A DNA stretch of 64,000 nt, taken from positions 496,001 to 560,000 of the forward strand of contig NZ_AMXN01000001.1 in NCBI RefSeq assembly GCF_000332645.1. Direction: 5' to 3'. Source of the DNA: Bacillus inaquosorum KCTC 13429 (GTDB taxonomy: Bacteria; Bacillota; Bacilli; Bacillales; Bacillaceae). The notes beneath the pieces were generated by a model. The model was not told the origin of the DNA and ran no database searches. It was given only the letters and a program-made list of their open reading frames with translations. Below, piece by piece: positions 1-8,586 of the stretch (the stretch's first letter is position 1; each line of letters opens with the position of its first letter). The translations under genes were made by a program, and so were the position numbers.

Positions 1-182
1 ATCCCGCCTTACATTTTCATCGGAAAATCACTAATGTTTATTATACATGAACCTCGATCAAGATGACACGTGAAGCTCGTTTCCTTTTATGTTTTTTGCG
101 CATTTGCAACGCTTTTTCAGCTACACGAAATATGACGTATCATAAACCAAAACGTTTCGATTGGTACAAAACTTTTCAAATG

Positions 183-207
183 AAAAAAACCCCATTATAA
201 AGGGTTT
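183..207 (-). terminator. Leftward terminator or attenuator hairpin
   Basis: On the minus strand AAACCC pairs with GGGTTT across a short AT-rich loop and is followed by a run of seven T. No full-length gene ends here, only the 14-codon ORF at 217-261, so it may be a leader attenuator for a gene left of the window. Confidence 0.5.
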
Positions 208-216
208 GGTTAAAAA

Positions 217-261
217 CTAATATACAATATGTGTTTCGTACCCAAATCGCTTATTCAGCAT
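217..261 (-). CDS. Candidate 14-residue leader peptide
   Basis: A short minus-strand ORF reads M-L-N-K-R-F-G-Y-E-T-H-I-V-Y then TAG. AAGGTAACACT precedes the ATG and could act as a weak ribosome site. The ORF ends about 10 bases before a leftward terminator hairpin. Short ORF plus terminator is the layout of a leader-peptide attenuator. I do not recognise the peptide, and nothing proves that it is translated. A chance ORF is the main alternative. Confidence 0.25.
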   Translation of the reverse strand: MLNKRFGYETHIVY

Positions 262-373
262 AGTGTTACCTTATATAGAATCCGCAATAACATCTGCCCT
301 TGTCTATACATTCTCCTAGAGAATACGTTTTAAAAAATAAGACGATAGGTCCAGACCATTTCTGCAAAAACGT

Positions 374-402
374 GTATCAATTTCTGGAAAACATGGTATA
401 AT
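374..402 (+). promoter_or_regulatory. Candidate sigma-A promoter of ywcE
   Basis: A perfect TATAAT lies at 397-402, about 100 bases before the ywcE start. The -35 region (about 374-379) is poor. From memory, ywcE in 168 is read by sigma-A and repressed by AbrB during growth, which would fit a weak -35 and the very AT-rich flanks. Confidence 0.5.
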
Positions 403-468
403 AATTGTAACAGAATGTTCACAAAACAACCACAAAACAGACACAACTCAGTTCCTCTATTTCATTTT

Positions 469-482
469 TGTAAACGCTATCA
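469..482 (+). promoter_or_regulatory. cre-like CcpA site before ywcE
   Basis: TGTAAACGCTATCA matches all fixed positions of TGNAANCGNTNNCA. It lies downstream of the TATAAT at 397 and ends about nine bases before the AAGGAG of ywcE, where bound CcpA could act as a roadblock. I know of no report of CcpA control of ywcE. Confidence 0.45.
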
Positions 483-502
483 CAAAATGAAAGGAGACGG
501 GT

Positions 503-766
503 ATGATGGACATGTTTTTTGCTTATTTATTGGTTGCCAGCGCAACGCCTCTCTTTATTTGGCTTGATAACAAAAAAGTCGCACTCTCAGCTATTCCGCC
601 AATCATCTTAATGTGGGTATTCTTCTTCTTTTACGCAACAGAAAGCCTTTCTCCACTAGGACACACTCTCATGATTATCTTGTTTGCCGTCAACGTCATT
701 GTCGCTCATATCGCCGCATTTATCATTTACGGTCTTCCGTATCTTCGCAGAAAGCGAAGCAGCTGA
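503..766 (+). CDS. ywcE: Holin-like spore morphogenesis protein YwcE
   Basis: An 87-residue, very hydrophobic protein with about three membrane segments and a short basic tail (R-R-K-R). It matches YwcE, a holin-like membrane protein needed in 168 for normal spore coat morphogenesis and germination. AAGGAG sits about ten bases before the ATG, and a second ATG follows directly. Its terminator stem at 775-802 runs straight into a copy of a repeated element, so its transcript may carry that element. It faces the qox operon. Confidence 0.9.
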   Translation: MMDMFFAYLLVASATPLFIWLDNKKVALSAIPPIILMWVFFFFYATESLSPLGHTLMIILFAVNVIVAHIAAFIIYGLPYLRRKRSS

Positions 767-774
767 GGACAGCA

Positions 775-802
775 AAAAACCCTCTTCTAACGAAGAGGGT
801 TT
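775..802. terminator. Terminator stem, copy 1 of a duplicated pair
   Basis: CCCTCTT pairs with AAGAGGG, flanked by AAAAA and TTT. The 28 bases are identical to 976-1003. The expected T-tract on the ywcE side is cut to three T because the repeat element begins at once. In the leftward sense it still ends in a run of T (the A-run at 774-779). Confidence 0.8.
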
Positions 803-925
803 CAGCGTTTCGACAAACCCTCGCATTCGTTGTCAGTCCTGCGCGTTGGTGCTCACGAATTGCTATATTCGCTGTGCTCCAATGCTCGTCCTTCCTAGAC
901 TTCAAGGGTTTTCAATCACGCTGAA
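801..925 (+). repeat. Structured repeat element, copy A
   Basis: A 125-bp sequence bounded by TTCAGCGT and ACGCTGAA, which pair as an outer stem. AAACCCT and AGGGTTT form a second stem, and TTGG-t-GC pairs with GC-t-CCAA further in. It is 117/125 identical by my alignment to the reverse complement of 61845-61969. Four of the eight differences fall in the loop after CACGAAT. From memory this is the roughly 190-bp element present about ten times in B. subtilis and suspected of being a structural RNA. Its sense direction here is that of ywcE. Confidence 0.85.
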
Positions 926-933
926 CAAATGAT

Positions 934-966
934 AAAATCCCCAAAAAAATTTCGTTTTGGGATTTT
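934..966 (+). repeat. Accessory hairpin of repeat copy A
   Basis: AAAATCCC-C-AAAA pairs with TTTTGGGATTTT (12 pairs, one bulged C). The same position after copy B carries a 16-bp perfect hairpin that also begins with AAAATCC and ends with GGATTTTG, so this hairpin is probably part of the element. Confidence 0.7.
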
Positions 967-975
967 GCTAATAAT

Positions 976-1005
976 AAAAACCCTCTTCTAACGAAGAGGG
1001 TTTTT
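976..1005. terminator. qoxD/ywcE terminator, copy 2 of the duplicated pair
   Basis: The same 28-base stem as 775-802 with full T-runs on both sides. It begins four bases after the qoxD stop codon in the leftward sense and can serve as a two-way terminator. Confidence 0.85.
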
Positions 1006-1008
1006 GTG

Positions 1009-1383
1009 TTATTCGTTGTGGCCTGAATGCTCTGAGTGCTTAGCGCCTCCAGGAGGATTTCCGTCCATATGGTCACCATGGTGATAGTGAGCCGCGAAAA
1101 TCCAAATGGATCCAAGCACGATAACGATCGCGCCGAAGAATCCGAACAGCGTGTTTCCGACTTGGATACTGCCGTTTTCGCTCTCTGTCATATGCATGAA
1201 CATGAGAAGCTGCAGCGCCGCCTGAATGAAGGCGAAGCCGAAAATGATCCAAAGTTTTGCTGATGAGCTTAGGTCAGTATACACTGCAACCCATAGAGCC
1301 AGCAGGGTCAAAACGATAGACAGTGCAAAACCTACAATGTGCTTCCATGGAAAGTGACTGTGTTCAGCAGATTTGTTTGCCAT
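1009..1383 (-). CDS. qoxD: Cytochrome aa3 quinol oxidase subunit IV
   Basis: The last gene of qoxABCD, 124 residues with three membrane segments and a His-rich tail (H-Y-H-H-G-D-H). It is the small subunit IV of the main proton-pumping menaquinol oxidase. A longer in-frame start exists at 1443, but the ATG at 1383 gives the usual length and follows a G-rich ribosome site inside the end of qoxC. One base separates it from the qoxC stop, so the two are probably translationally coupled. Confidence 0.93.
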   Translation of the reverse strand: MANKSAEHSHFPWKHIVGFALSIVLTLLALWVAVYTDLSSSAKLWIIFGFAFIQAALQLLMFMHMTESENGSIQVGNTLFGFFGAIVIVLGSIWIFAAHYHHGDHMDGNPPGGAKHSEHSGHNE

Positions 1384-1384
1384 T

Positions 1385-1999
1385 TTACAGACCCCCCAAT
1401 CCCATGAGATAGACACCTGTAAAGATGAAAATCCATACAACATCTAAGAAGTGCCAGTACAAGCTTGAGATAAAGATTTTAGATGAAGTTTGCGGAGTTA
1501 AGCCGCGTTTCTTCAACTGAATCAGAATTCCTGTAATCCAGAAAATACCGATTGTTACGTGAGTTCCGTGAGTTCCAAGTAAAACAAAGAATCCAGACCA
1601 GAACGCACTTGTACCGAGAGATGCTCCTTCATGTACATAGTGGACAAACTCGTTGATCTCACAACCGACGAAGCCGGCACCAAGAAGCAGAGTGATAATT
1701 GTCCAGATGACTACGCCTTTTAAACTTCCGCGGCGCATTTCATGAACAGCGATCCCGCAGGTAAAGCTGCTGATAAGCAGCAAGAACGTCATAATCATTA
1801 CCAGATTCACTTCAAACAGTTCGTCCGGTAAGACACCTCCTGCTGTTCTGTTTTGAAGAACGAAGAAGGTTGCAAATAGTGTTGAGAACAACACAATTTC
1901 TGCCCCTAAAAAGATCCAAAACCCGAGAATATTAAGTCTGCCGGTTTCAGATTGATATTCCATAGGCGCGTTAGAATTGCCGTGTTCTGCATGTTCCAT
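1385..1999 (-). CDS. qoxC: Cytochrome aa3 quinol oxidase subunit III
   Basis: A 204-residue membrane protein of the heme-copper oxidase subunit III family, with about five hydrophobic segments and the conserved G-T-H-G-T-H-V motif near residue 142. It is the third gene of qoxABCD, 13 bases after qoxB. The length equals that of the 168 protein as I remember it. Subunit III carries no redox centre and stabilises the complex. Confidence 0.95.
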   Translation of the reverse strand: MEHAEHGNSNAPMEYQSETGRLNILGFWIFLGAEIVLFSTLFATFFVLQNRTAGGVLPDELFEVNLVMIMTFLLLISSFTCGIAVHEMRRGSLKGVVIWTIITLLLGAGFVGCEINEFVHYVHEGASLGTSAFWSGFFVLLGTHGTHVTIGIFWITGILIQLKKRGLTPQTSSKIFISSLYWHFLDVVWIFIFTGVYLMGLGGL

Positions 2000-2012
2000 A
2001 ACTCACGCCTCC

Positions 2013-3962
2013 TTATTCGGAAATCTTTCTTTCCGTCTCTTTTATTTCATCAACACTAATGTAGTAGCCGTTGTCGTATTCGAATGAACGCAGAACCATG
2101 CAGAGCAGGACTCCGATCAATCCGACTACGCCCATCCAGTACCATTCAAAGACAAGTCCAAAGCCGGCGATACCGAAGGCAACAGACATAAAGAACGGTC
2201 TGCCTGAGTTGCTTGGCATATGGATTTTCTTGAATTTGCTTTCAGGGTATAACTCAGTTTTTTCTTCTTTCATATGATGGAATGCATCTTTAGATTTGAC
2301 TTCAGGAAGCACCGCAAAGTTGTAATGCGGCGGAATCGCAGAAGAAGTCGCCCAATCAAGACTGCGTCCCACACCCCATGAATCTCCGCTGATTTCACGA
2401 GTAGAGTAGCGGAAGCTGTAGTAGATGTTATAGCAAAGGATTAAGAATCCTACACCCATCATGAAAGCTCCGACAGTTGAAATAAAGTTCAATGTTGTCC
2501 AGCCGTCATTCGGTCCGTATGTGTAAATACGGCGAGGCATGCCTTGAAGCCCCAAGAAATATTGCGGGAAGAAACAAATATTGAACCCGATCATAAAGAT
2601 CCAGAAGAACCATTTTCCGATTCTTTCGTTCAGCTTGTGGCCGAACATTTTTGGATACCAGAAAATAAATCCGGCGAAACAAGCAAATACAGTACCTGCG
2701 ATCAGCACATAGTGGAAGTGAGATACAAGGAAGTACGTATTATGGTATTGATAATCCGCTGCTGCCATCGCAAGCATAACCCCTGTAACCCCGCCGATAA
2801 CGAAGTTAGGAATGAATGCAAGCGCCCACAGCATAGGCGTTGTAAAGCTGATTCGGCCTTTATACATGGTAAAGAGCCAGTTAAAGATTTTAACCCCGGT
2901 CGGAATCGAGATGGCCATTGTCGTAATTGAGAAGAAAGAGTTAACGGACGCACTGTTCCCCATTGTGAAGAAGTGGTGAGTCCAAACTAGGAAACTCAAT
3001 ACGGAGATGGCGATAATAGAACCAACCATCGCTGTGTAACCAAACAATTGTTTTCTCGCAAAGCTTGAGATAATCTCAGAGAAAATACCGAATGCCGGAA
3101 GAATAACGATATATACTTCAGGATGTCCCCAAATCCAGAACAGGTTCGCCCAAAGCATCGGCATACCGCCTGCTTCCAATGTGAAAAAGTGAGCACCGAA
3201 CAAACGATCAAATGATAAAAGTGCTAAAGCTACTGTAAGTACAGGGAACGCAAACACGATAATAACCATTGTGATCAGTGTTGTCCATGTGAACATTGGC
3301 ATACGCATTAATGTCATGCCTTTTGTTCTCATTTTTAAGATTGTTACCATAAAGTTGATCCCTGTCATCAGGGTACCGATACCGGCAATCTGAAGTCCGA
3401 GGAGGTAGTAGTTCTCACCCGGTCCAGGGCTCATATCGTTACTTGCAAGCGGCATGTAACTTGTCCAGCCTGCGTTCGGAGAACCTCCGATAACGAAAGA
3501 AATATTGAAAAGCATCGCCCCTACGAAGAACGTCCAGAAGCTCAGGTTGTTCAAGTAAGGGAACGCAACGTCGCGAGCACCGATTTGAAGAGGTACAACA
3601 ACGTTGATAAGACCGATTAGGAACGGCATCGCCATGAAGATGATCATGATTGTACCGTGAGTTGTAAAAATTTCATTATAGTGGTTTGAGTCTAAAAAAC
3701 TGTTATTCGGAAGCGCTAGCTGGGCACGCATCATCAGACCGTCGACACCGCCGCGGAATAACATAATTACAGCAGATATAATATACATGATTCCGAGTTT
3801 TTTATGGTCAACAGTTGTTATCCATTCAGACCAGAGCCATTTCCATTTCTTGAAGTAGGTCAGTACAAAAATGATGGCAATGGTAGATAGTGCGATGGAA
3901 ACTTGTGCGCCCAGAATTAATGGGTCACCAGTTACGAAAAATTCATCCCATTTGAATTTCAT
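2013..3962 (-). CDS. qoxB: Cytochrome aa3 quinol oxidase subunit I
   Basis: The 649-residue catalytic subunit of the menaquinol oxidase. It has a dozen or more membrane segments, the W-G-H-P-E-V-Y motif of the CuB site, and T-H-H-F-F with two CuB histidines. The heme ligands lie in F-T-T-H-G-T and in V-S-H-F-H-Y. It reduces oxygen to water and pumps protons. It is the second gene of the operon, 27 bases after qoxA, with an AGGAGG-type ribosome site. Confidence 0.96.
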   Translation of the reverse strand: MKFKWDEFFVTGDPLILGAQVSIALSTIAIIFVLTYFKKWKWLWSEWITTVDHKKLGIMYIISAVIMLFRGGVDGLMMRAQLALPNNSFLDSNHYNEIFTTHGTIMIIFMAMPFLIGLINVVVPLQIGARDVAFPYLNNLSFWTFFVGAMLFNISFVIGGSPNAGWTSYMPLASNDMSPGPGENYYLLGLQIAGIGTLMTGINFMVTILKMRTKGMTLMRMPMFTWTTLITMVIIVFAFPVLTVALALLSFDRLFGAHFFTLEAGGMPMLWANLFWIWGHPEVYIVILPAFGIFSEIISSFARKQLFGYTAMVGSIIAISVLSFLVWTHHFFTMGNSASVNSFFSITTMAISIPTGVKIFNWLFTMYKGRISFTTPMLWALAFIPNFVIGGVTGVMLAMAAADYQYHNTYFLVSHFHYVLIAGTVFACFAGFIFWYPKMFGHKLNERIGKWFFWIFMIGFNICFFPQYFLGLQGMPRRIYTYGPNDGWTTLNFISTVGAFMMGVGFLILCYNIYYSFRYSTREISGDSWGVGRSLDWATSSAIPPHYNFAVLPEVKSKDAFHHMKEEKTELYPESKFKKIHMPSNSGRPFFMSVAFGIAGFGLVFEWYWMGVVGLIGVLLCMVLRSFEYDNGYYISVDEIKETERKISE

Positions 3963-3989
3963 GCGGGCTTCCTCCTTTCCTGATCAATA

Positions 3990-4955
3990 TCATTCTTCTG
4001 TATCATCAGACTTCTTAAATTCATTTTCCTTTACGTTTTCAAACGGATCTGTTTTAGAGTGCGGTGAAACAGCTTGGTAGCCAAGGCGTTTGCGGGCCTC
4101 CATCGCGTACTCTGCGTCTTGTCCGTGGTCAACGTATTTTAAGTGAGTAGAAGAGAACGTTAATTCGTCCACATTTTCAGGAAGCATTAATTGATCATAC
4201 TTCTCTTTTGTCAGCTTAGGAGCCTCGTTTTGAGTCTTTTTCACCCAGCTGTTAAAGTCTTTTTCTGTTACAGCATTCACATCAAACTCTTGGTCGGCAA
4301 AATGTTCGCCTGTGAAGTTCGCGTTGCGGCCTTCATAAGTTCCCACTTCATCAGCCTGTAAGTATTGATCCATCAGCATTCCTGCCATCGCGTACTTTTG
4401 TCCTCCAAGCTGAGGAATCCATAGCGAAGCCATTGAATCTGCAGATGAGATTTTAAACAAGATTGGGCGGTCGACAGGAATGTTTAAGTAGTTAACCGTT
4501 TCAATATCCTGTTCAGGGTAGCTGAATACCCATTTCCAGTCTACCGAAGTAGCGTAAACAACAAGAGGCTCTTTATCCTTTGTTGCTTCAGGAGCTTTTT
4601 CTAACGAATATATCGTCTGTACGGTTGGCACAGAAAGTGCAATGACGATTAAAATTGGGATCACTGTCCAGACTACTTCTAAGAACGTGTTACCGTGAAT
4701 TTCTGGGTTATAAGATCCATTATCTTTGCCTTTACGGTCGCGGTATTTTACTAAAATAATGGTAAATAGAACAAAGACGACCCCGACGATAAACAGCATA
4801 AATCCGATAGATAACAGGATTAAATCACTTTGCTGATCAGCCACAGGCCCTTTCGGATCTAGTACTGAGGCATTGCTGCATCCCCCAAGGACGAAAACCA
4901 CAGTTAACAGCGCAAATACAAGTAACGGTTTTAATGCTCTGAACAAGAAGATCAC
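3990..4955 (-). CDS. qoxA: Cytochrome aa3 quinol oxidase subunit II
   Basis: The 321-residue lipoprotein subunit II. It has an N-terminal membrane segment with lipobox V-L-G-G-C, a second membrane hairpin segment, then a cupredoxin domain outside the cell. Like other quinol oxidases it seems to lack the CuA cysteines: the corresponding region shows no C-x3-C. I chose the GTG at 4955 because this gives the known length; an ATG overlaps it directly upstream (4958), and ATGs further up lie before the AGGAAGG ribosome site. It is the first gene of qoxABCD. Confidence 0.94.
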   Translation of the reverse strand: MIFLFRALKPLLVFALLTVVFVLGGCSNASVLDPKGPVADQQSDLILLSIGFMLFIVGVVFVLFTIILVKYRDRKGKDNGSYNPEIHGNTFLEVVWTVIPILIVIALSVPTVQTIYSLEKAPEATKDKEPLVVYATSVDWKWVFSYPEQDIETVNYLNIPVDRPILFKISSADSMASLWIPQLGGQKYAMAGMLMDQYLQADEVGTYEGRNANFTGEHFADQEFDVNAVTEKDFNSWVKKTQNEAPKLTKEKYDQLMLPENVDELTFSSTHLKYVDHGQDAEYAMEARKRLGYQAVSPHSKTDPFENVKENEFKKSDDTEE

Positions 4956-5464
4956 CATCCTTCCTATTGATGTAATAAATCTGAAGTGCATACTTCCTCA
5001 AAATCTTTTCTCTACTTTGTTATGCTATCAAAAAGTTCACTTATTAGCTTTATTTTTTTATAAACTTCATCCCAATTTCGCTTAAATGTCATAAAATCGA
5101 CAAAAATTGCTCCAACTTTATTCACATCTATCGCTTAAGATGAGAAGTTTCTAGTTATTTCCGCATATAAGTAAAGAAAGATGATGAAGAACTAATTCTG
5201 ACAAATAAAGGTTTACCACATTAAAAAACCTAGGTCAATCAAAAATTTCATTTTGTTAAACTTTCTAGAAAGGAATTAATTTTTCCTTGCCTAGCATCTT
5301 TTCACACGATTACCATTTTAACGCAACCAATATTGAAAGAAAAGGTTCATTAGAGCGGCGATATGCTCTGAACTGTTCCAACTTTTATTAGCGCATCCAA
5401 TTGTTTATCTTATACAAAATAGAGGAATGATATAAGCAAATAAATATAAAATAGGATGTGTTGC
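4956..5464. other. Divergent control region of qoxA and ywzA
   Basis: About 500 bases of AT-rich DNA without a credible ORF. It must hold the leftward qox promoter, for which I could not choose a convincing -35/-10 pair, and the rightward ywzA promoter (5403-5429). No clear cre site, riboswitch or terminator was seen. Confidence 0.5.
5403..5429 (+). promoter_or_regulatory. Candidate sigma-B promoter of ywzA
   Basis: GTTTAT, a 15-base spacer and GGAATG resemble the sigma-B consensus GTTTAA/GGGWAW. The hexamers lie about 35 bases before the ywzA start. From memory ywzA belongs to the general stress regulon. Confidence 0.5.
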
Positions 5465-5713
5465 ATGATGAGTTTTATTATTTCACTTATCGTCGCTATT
5501 ATTATCGGATGGCTTGGCAGCCTGTTTGTAAAAGGAGATATGCCTGGAGGAATTATCGGGTCAATGATCGCAGGCCTTATCGGCGCCTGGATCGGACACG
5601 GGCTGCTTGGAACATGGGGGCCGAACCTAGCCGGATTTGCTATTATTCCTGCGGTGATCGGCGCAGCCATTGTTGTATTTCTAGTAAGCCTGTTAGCCAG
5701 AAAAAGAGGATAA
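5465..5713 (+). CDS. ywzA: Small GlsB/YeaQ/YmgE-family membrane protein YwzA
   Basis: An 82-residue protein with three glycine-rich membrane segments and a basic end (R-K-R-G). This is typical of the transglycosylase-associated (GlsB/YeaQ/YmgE) family, whose members are often stress proteins of unknown mechanism. I placed the start at the first ATG of the Met-Met pair, about nine bases after AGGATG; an earlier ATG (5456) would overlap the ribosome site. A sigma-B-like promoter precedes it, and it converges on galT across a shared terminator. Confidence 0.85.
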   Translation: MMSFIISLIVAIIIGWLGSLFVKGDMPGGIIGSMIAGLIGAWIGHGLLGTWGPNLAGFAIIPAVIGAAIVVFLVSLLARKRG

Positions 5714-5770
5714 GAGTGACAGCGCCCGAAGCGTCAGTGCTTTGGGCGTTTGCTTTGCCATAAAAATTAA

Positions 5771-5801
5771 AAAAGCCTCAACCCTAGCGGTTGAGGCTTT
5801 T
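5771..5801. terminator. Two-way terminator between ywzA and galT
   Basis: GCCTCAACC pairs with GGTTGAGGC around a CTAGC loop, with A-rich and T-rich flanks on both strands. It overlaps the last codons of galT. Confidence 0.85.
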
Positions 5802-7325
5802 GACTGGTTTGACGCCTAAATGGTCGATAAACCTGCTGAAGGCCTGTTTTCCTTCCGTTGTCTGTTTAAATACACCGGCGTGTTCAAGAATGCGCGCGAA
5901 TACATGTCCAAGCTCTTCTTTTATGACTAGATCGGCATTTTCTTTTGTTATCGTTCTTTTTTCCGTAATCCGAAGAGCCCACTCCTTATGTTTTGCTGTG
6001 AGCGGATTTTGTTCTAAAGCTGATTTCGGATTAGCAGAGCAAAGCGCCGCTGCCGTTTCTTTCATTTCTTCCTGTAAACGGCCCGGCAATATCGCCAATC
6101 CCATGACCTCAATCAGGCCGATATTTTCTTTTTTAATATGGTGAACTTCCTGATGAGGATGAAATATTCCTAATGGATGCTCCCCATCCGTCCGATTGTT
6201 TCTCAGCACGATATCGAGTTCATACAAGTCTCCCCTGCGCCGTGCAATCGGCGTAACCGTATTATGGGGCGTATCACCTGTATAGGCGGCTATGCCGGCC
6301 TTTTCATCGGAATACGCTTGCCACGTGCGGAATATATGATCAGCAGCTTCGGCGACTTGATCCGGTTTGTCTCCTTGGAGCCTGAGCACGGACATCGGCC
6401 ACTTCACTAAGCCCAGCGACACGCCTGGATGATCATTTAATTCATATATATCTTCCGCTTCTGCACGCGCCATCGGAAAATCGTGCGCCCCGCCTTGGAA
6501 ATGGTCATGGCTTAGGATGCTGCCGCCAACAATTGGCAGATCCGCATTTGAACCGATAAAATAATGCGGATATTGCCCGAGAAATGACAGCAGCCTTTCA
6601 AATGTTTTTCTGCTGATCTCCATTGGTTCATGTTCACCTTTTAAGACGATGCAATGCTCTGGATAATAGACGTATGGCGAGAACTGCAAATACCATTCTT
6701 CATCTTTAAGAATAACCGGAATGATTCTGTGATTTTGGCGGGCTGGATGGTTCACGCTTCCCTCAAACCCGACATTTTCTTTACACAGCAAACACTTCGG
6801 ATAATTTGTCTGCACCTGCTCTTTTGCAGCCGCAATCGCTTTTGGGTCCTTTTCGGGCTTTGATAGATTAATAGTCATTTCCAGCTCGCCATATTCAGTC
6901 GGCACCGTCCAATGAACATTTTTGGCGATTCTGTCAGACCGAATATAGTAGACATCCTCTGCATATTGATAGAATTCCTTTGTCGCCTGTTTTGGGCCGT
7001 ATAACGCTTTTGTCTCTTCAAATTTGCGAATGACCTCAGACGGAGCAGGTACGAAACACCCCATCAGCTTTGCGCTGAGCAAGTCACGGTATGTGTCTGT
7101 ATCCGCTTCCATACGGCCGGTTTCCGCAGCCCATTTGTAAATAGGAGCAAGTAAGTCCGGCAGGCTTTGTGCCTGCTTGATGCATGTGTGGGAGACCGGC
7201 TCGGGGTGCTTGATGTCTAACGCTTCATAAAGACGGTTTCTCGTATATTCCCGATCCCAGATCGAAATCAGTTTTCGTTCCAGGCCATACTCCAGCAGCT
7301 GTTCCAGATGTTCAACAATACTCAT
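5784..7325 (-). CDS. galT: Galactose-1-phosphate uridylyltransferase
   Basis: A 513-residue GalT of the long Gram-positive class (about 350 residues in E. coli). It exchanges galactose-1-phosphate with UDP-glucose in the Leloir pathway. Visible features are the C-L-L-C-K-E-N segment near residue 195 and an H-D-H-F-Q-G-G-A-H stretch near residue 290, which carries the histidines expected of the family. It begins three bases after the galK stop, and its end overlaps a terminator. Confidence 0.94.
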   Translation of the reverse strand: MSIVEHLEQLLEYGLERKLISIWDREYTRNRLYEALDIKHPEPVSHTCIKQAQSLPDLLAPIYKWAAETGRMEADTDTYRDLLSAKLMGCFVPAPSEVIRKFEETKALYGPKQATKEFYQYAEDVYYIRSDRIAKNVHWTVPTEYGELEMTINLSKPEKDPKAIAAAKEQVQTNYPKCLLCKENVGFEGSVNHPARQNHRIIPVILKDEEWYLQFSPYVYYPEHCIVLKGEHEPMEISRKTFERLLSFLGQYPHYFIGSNADLPIVGGSILSHDHFQGGAHDFPMARAEAEDIYELNDHPGVSLGLVKWPMSVLRLQGDKPDQVAEAADHIFRTWQAYSDEKAGIAAYTGDTPHNTVTPIARRRGDLYELDIVLRNNRTDGEHPLGIFHPHQEVHHIKKENIGLIEVMGLAILPGRLQEEMKETAAALCSANPKSALEQNPLTAKHKEWALRITEKRTITKENADLVIKEELGHVFARILEHAGVFKQTTEGKQAFSRFIDHLGVKPVKSLNR

Positions 7326-7328
7326 GTG

Positions 7329-8501
7329 TCACTCCCCCTTTAGTTCTCTCGCTCCTTCTCCGATATCAGCGACATAAAAATCCGCTTTGAGCCCTGTTTT
7401 TTCTTGATACCTGTCTCCAACCTTTTGGATAAAATCATCAACAAACGCATCTTTGACAATGCTGATGGTGCAGCCGCCGAAGCCAGCTCCCGTCATTCTT
7501 GATCCAATCACGCCTTCGTGCTCCCACGCCGCAAACACAAGCTCGTCAAGTTCAGGGCAGGTCACTTCATAATCATCCTTCAGTGAAAGATGGGATTCCT
7601 TCATTAACAGCCCGATTTCATCTATATTGTTTTCTTTGAACATATGGGCCGTCTTGATGGCGCGGTGATTTTCGTATACGGCGTGCTTTGCCCGGCGTCT
7701 GTTCGTTTCATTTTGGATCAGGCCGGAATTAGCATCGAAATCAGAGGGCTTGATGTCGCCCAGCGAGACAATATCGAGTGCTTTTTGCAGATCAAGCAAT
7801 GCGTCATTGCACTCTTGGCGTCTTGTATTATAGCTCGAGTCTGCCAATGTCCTTTTTTTGTTCGTGTTCGCGATGACCAGTGCGAGGCCTGAGACATCGA
7901 GTTTGCTATATTCATAGTCCAGCGTGTCGCAGTTCAGCAGCATCGCATGATGTTTTTTCCCCATTCCGATTGCAAATTGATCCATAATTCCGCAATTGAC
8001 ACCGATAAAAGTGTTTTCCGCATGCTGCGCCATTTTTACAAGCTCAAGCGCATCCACTTCAGGATGGAAATAGCTTTGGAGCACGACTCCCATCAGCAGT
8101 TCAATAGAAGCGGAGGACGAAAGGCCCGCCCCGTTTGGAATATTCCCTGAAAATACAATGTCAAAGCCATGGGGAACTGAATAGCCCCTTTGCTGAAATT
8201 CATAAATGACGCCTTTCGGATAGTTCGCCCAGTCGTCTTCTTTTTGATAGCGGATGTCGTCAAGGCTGCATTCTTTGATGCCTGCGTCTTTAAAGTTGTC
8301 TGAATACATCCGGACAACCCCATCGTTTCTTTCTGCAACAGCAGCATATGTACCCATTGTCAGCGCGCACGGAAACACATGCCCGCCGTTATAGTCTGTA
8401 TGTTCTCCAATCAGATTCACTCTTCCAGGTGCGAAAAAAAACCGTAACCCCTCTTTTTCTCCGAATACACTTGCAAATATCCCCTTTAGCTCTTCCAGCA
8501 T
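7329..8501 (-). CDS. galK: Galactokinase
   Basis: A 390-residue GHMP kinase that phosphorylates galactose at C1. The galactokinase signature G-R-V-N-L-I-G-E-H-T-D-Y lies near residue 28, the ATP-binding G-A-G-L-S-S-S-A near residue 122, and a third GHMP motif G-A-G-F-G-G near residue 342. The ATG at 8501 is about eight bases after AGGTGA; the in-frame TTG at 8507 is too close to that site. It forms an operon with galT and lies 85 bases after ywcD. Confidence 0.94.
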   Translation of the reverse strand: MLEELKGIFASVFGEKEGLRFFFAPGRVNLIGEHTDYNGGHVFPCALTMGTYAAVAERNDGVVRMYSDNFKDAGIKECSLDDIRYQKEDDWANYPKGVIYEFQQRGYSVPHGFDIVFSGNIPNGAGLSSSASIELLMGVVLQSYFHPEVDALELVKMAQHAENTFIGVNCGIMDQFAIGMGKKHHAMLLNCDTLDYEYSKLDVSGLALVIANTNKKRTLADSSYNTRRQECNDALLDLQKALDIVSLGDIKPSDFDANSGLIQNETNRRRAKHAVYENHRAIKTAHMFKENNIDEIGLLMKESHLSLKDDYEVTCPELDELVFAAWEHEGVIGSRMTGAGFGGCTISIVKDAFVDDFIQKVGDRYQEKTGLKADFYVADIGEGARELKGE

Positions 8502-8586
8502 GTGCAATCACCTTTCATGGTTTTTATTTTTTTATTTCCCCTTATGTCTTCAGCGAAAACGATAGATCATATGCTGCTGTCCCCTG

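Larger units (their letters stand above)
1..502. other. Intergenic region upstream of ywcE
   Basis: No full-size gene is visible. The stretch holds a leftward terminator-like hairpin preceded by a 14-codon ORF, the rightward promoter of ywcE, and a cre-like sequence just before the ywcE ribosome site. In strain 168, as I remember it, rodA (ywcF) lies beyond the left edge, so the leftward elements could be its leader. That gene is not in the window. Confidence 0.5.

Noticed and set aside
723-905. 60-codon minus-strand ORF (starting M-K-S-R-K) with a matching ORF at 61865-62140
   Set aside because: It is the antisense reading of the repeat element and continues into unrelated flanks at each copy. 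The similarity comes from the shared repeat, and there is no ribosome site.
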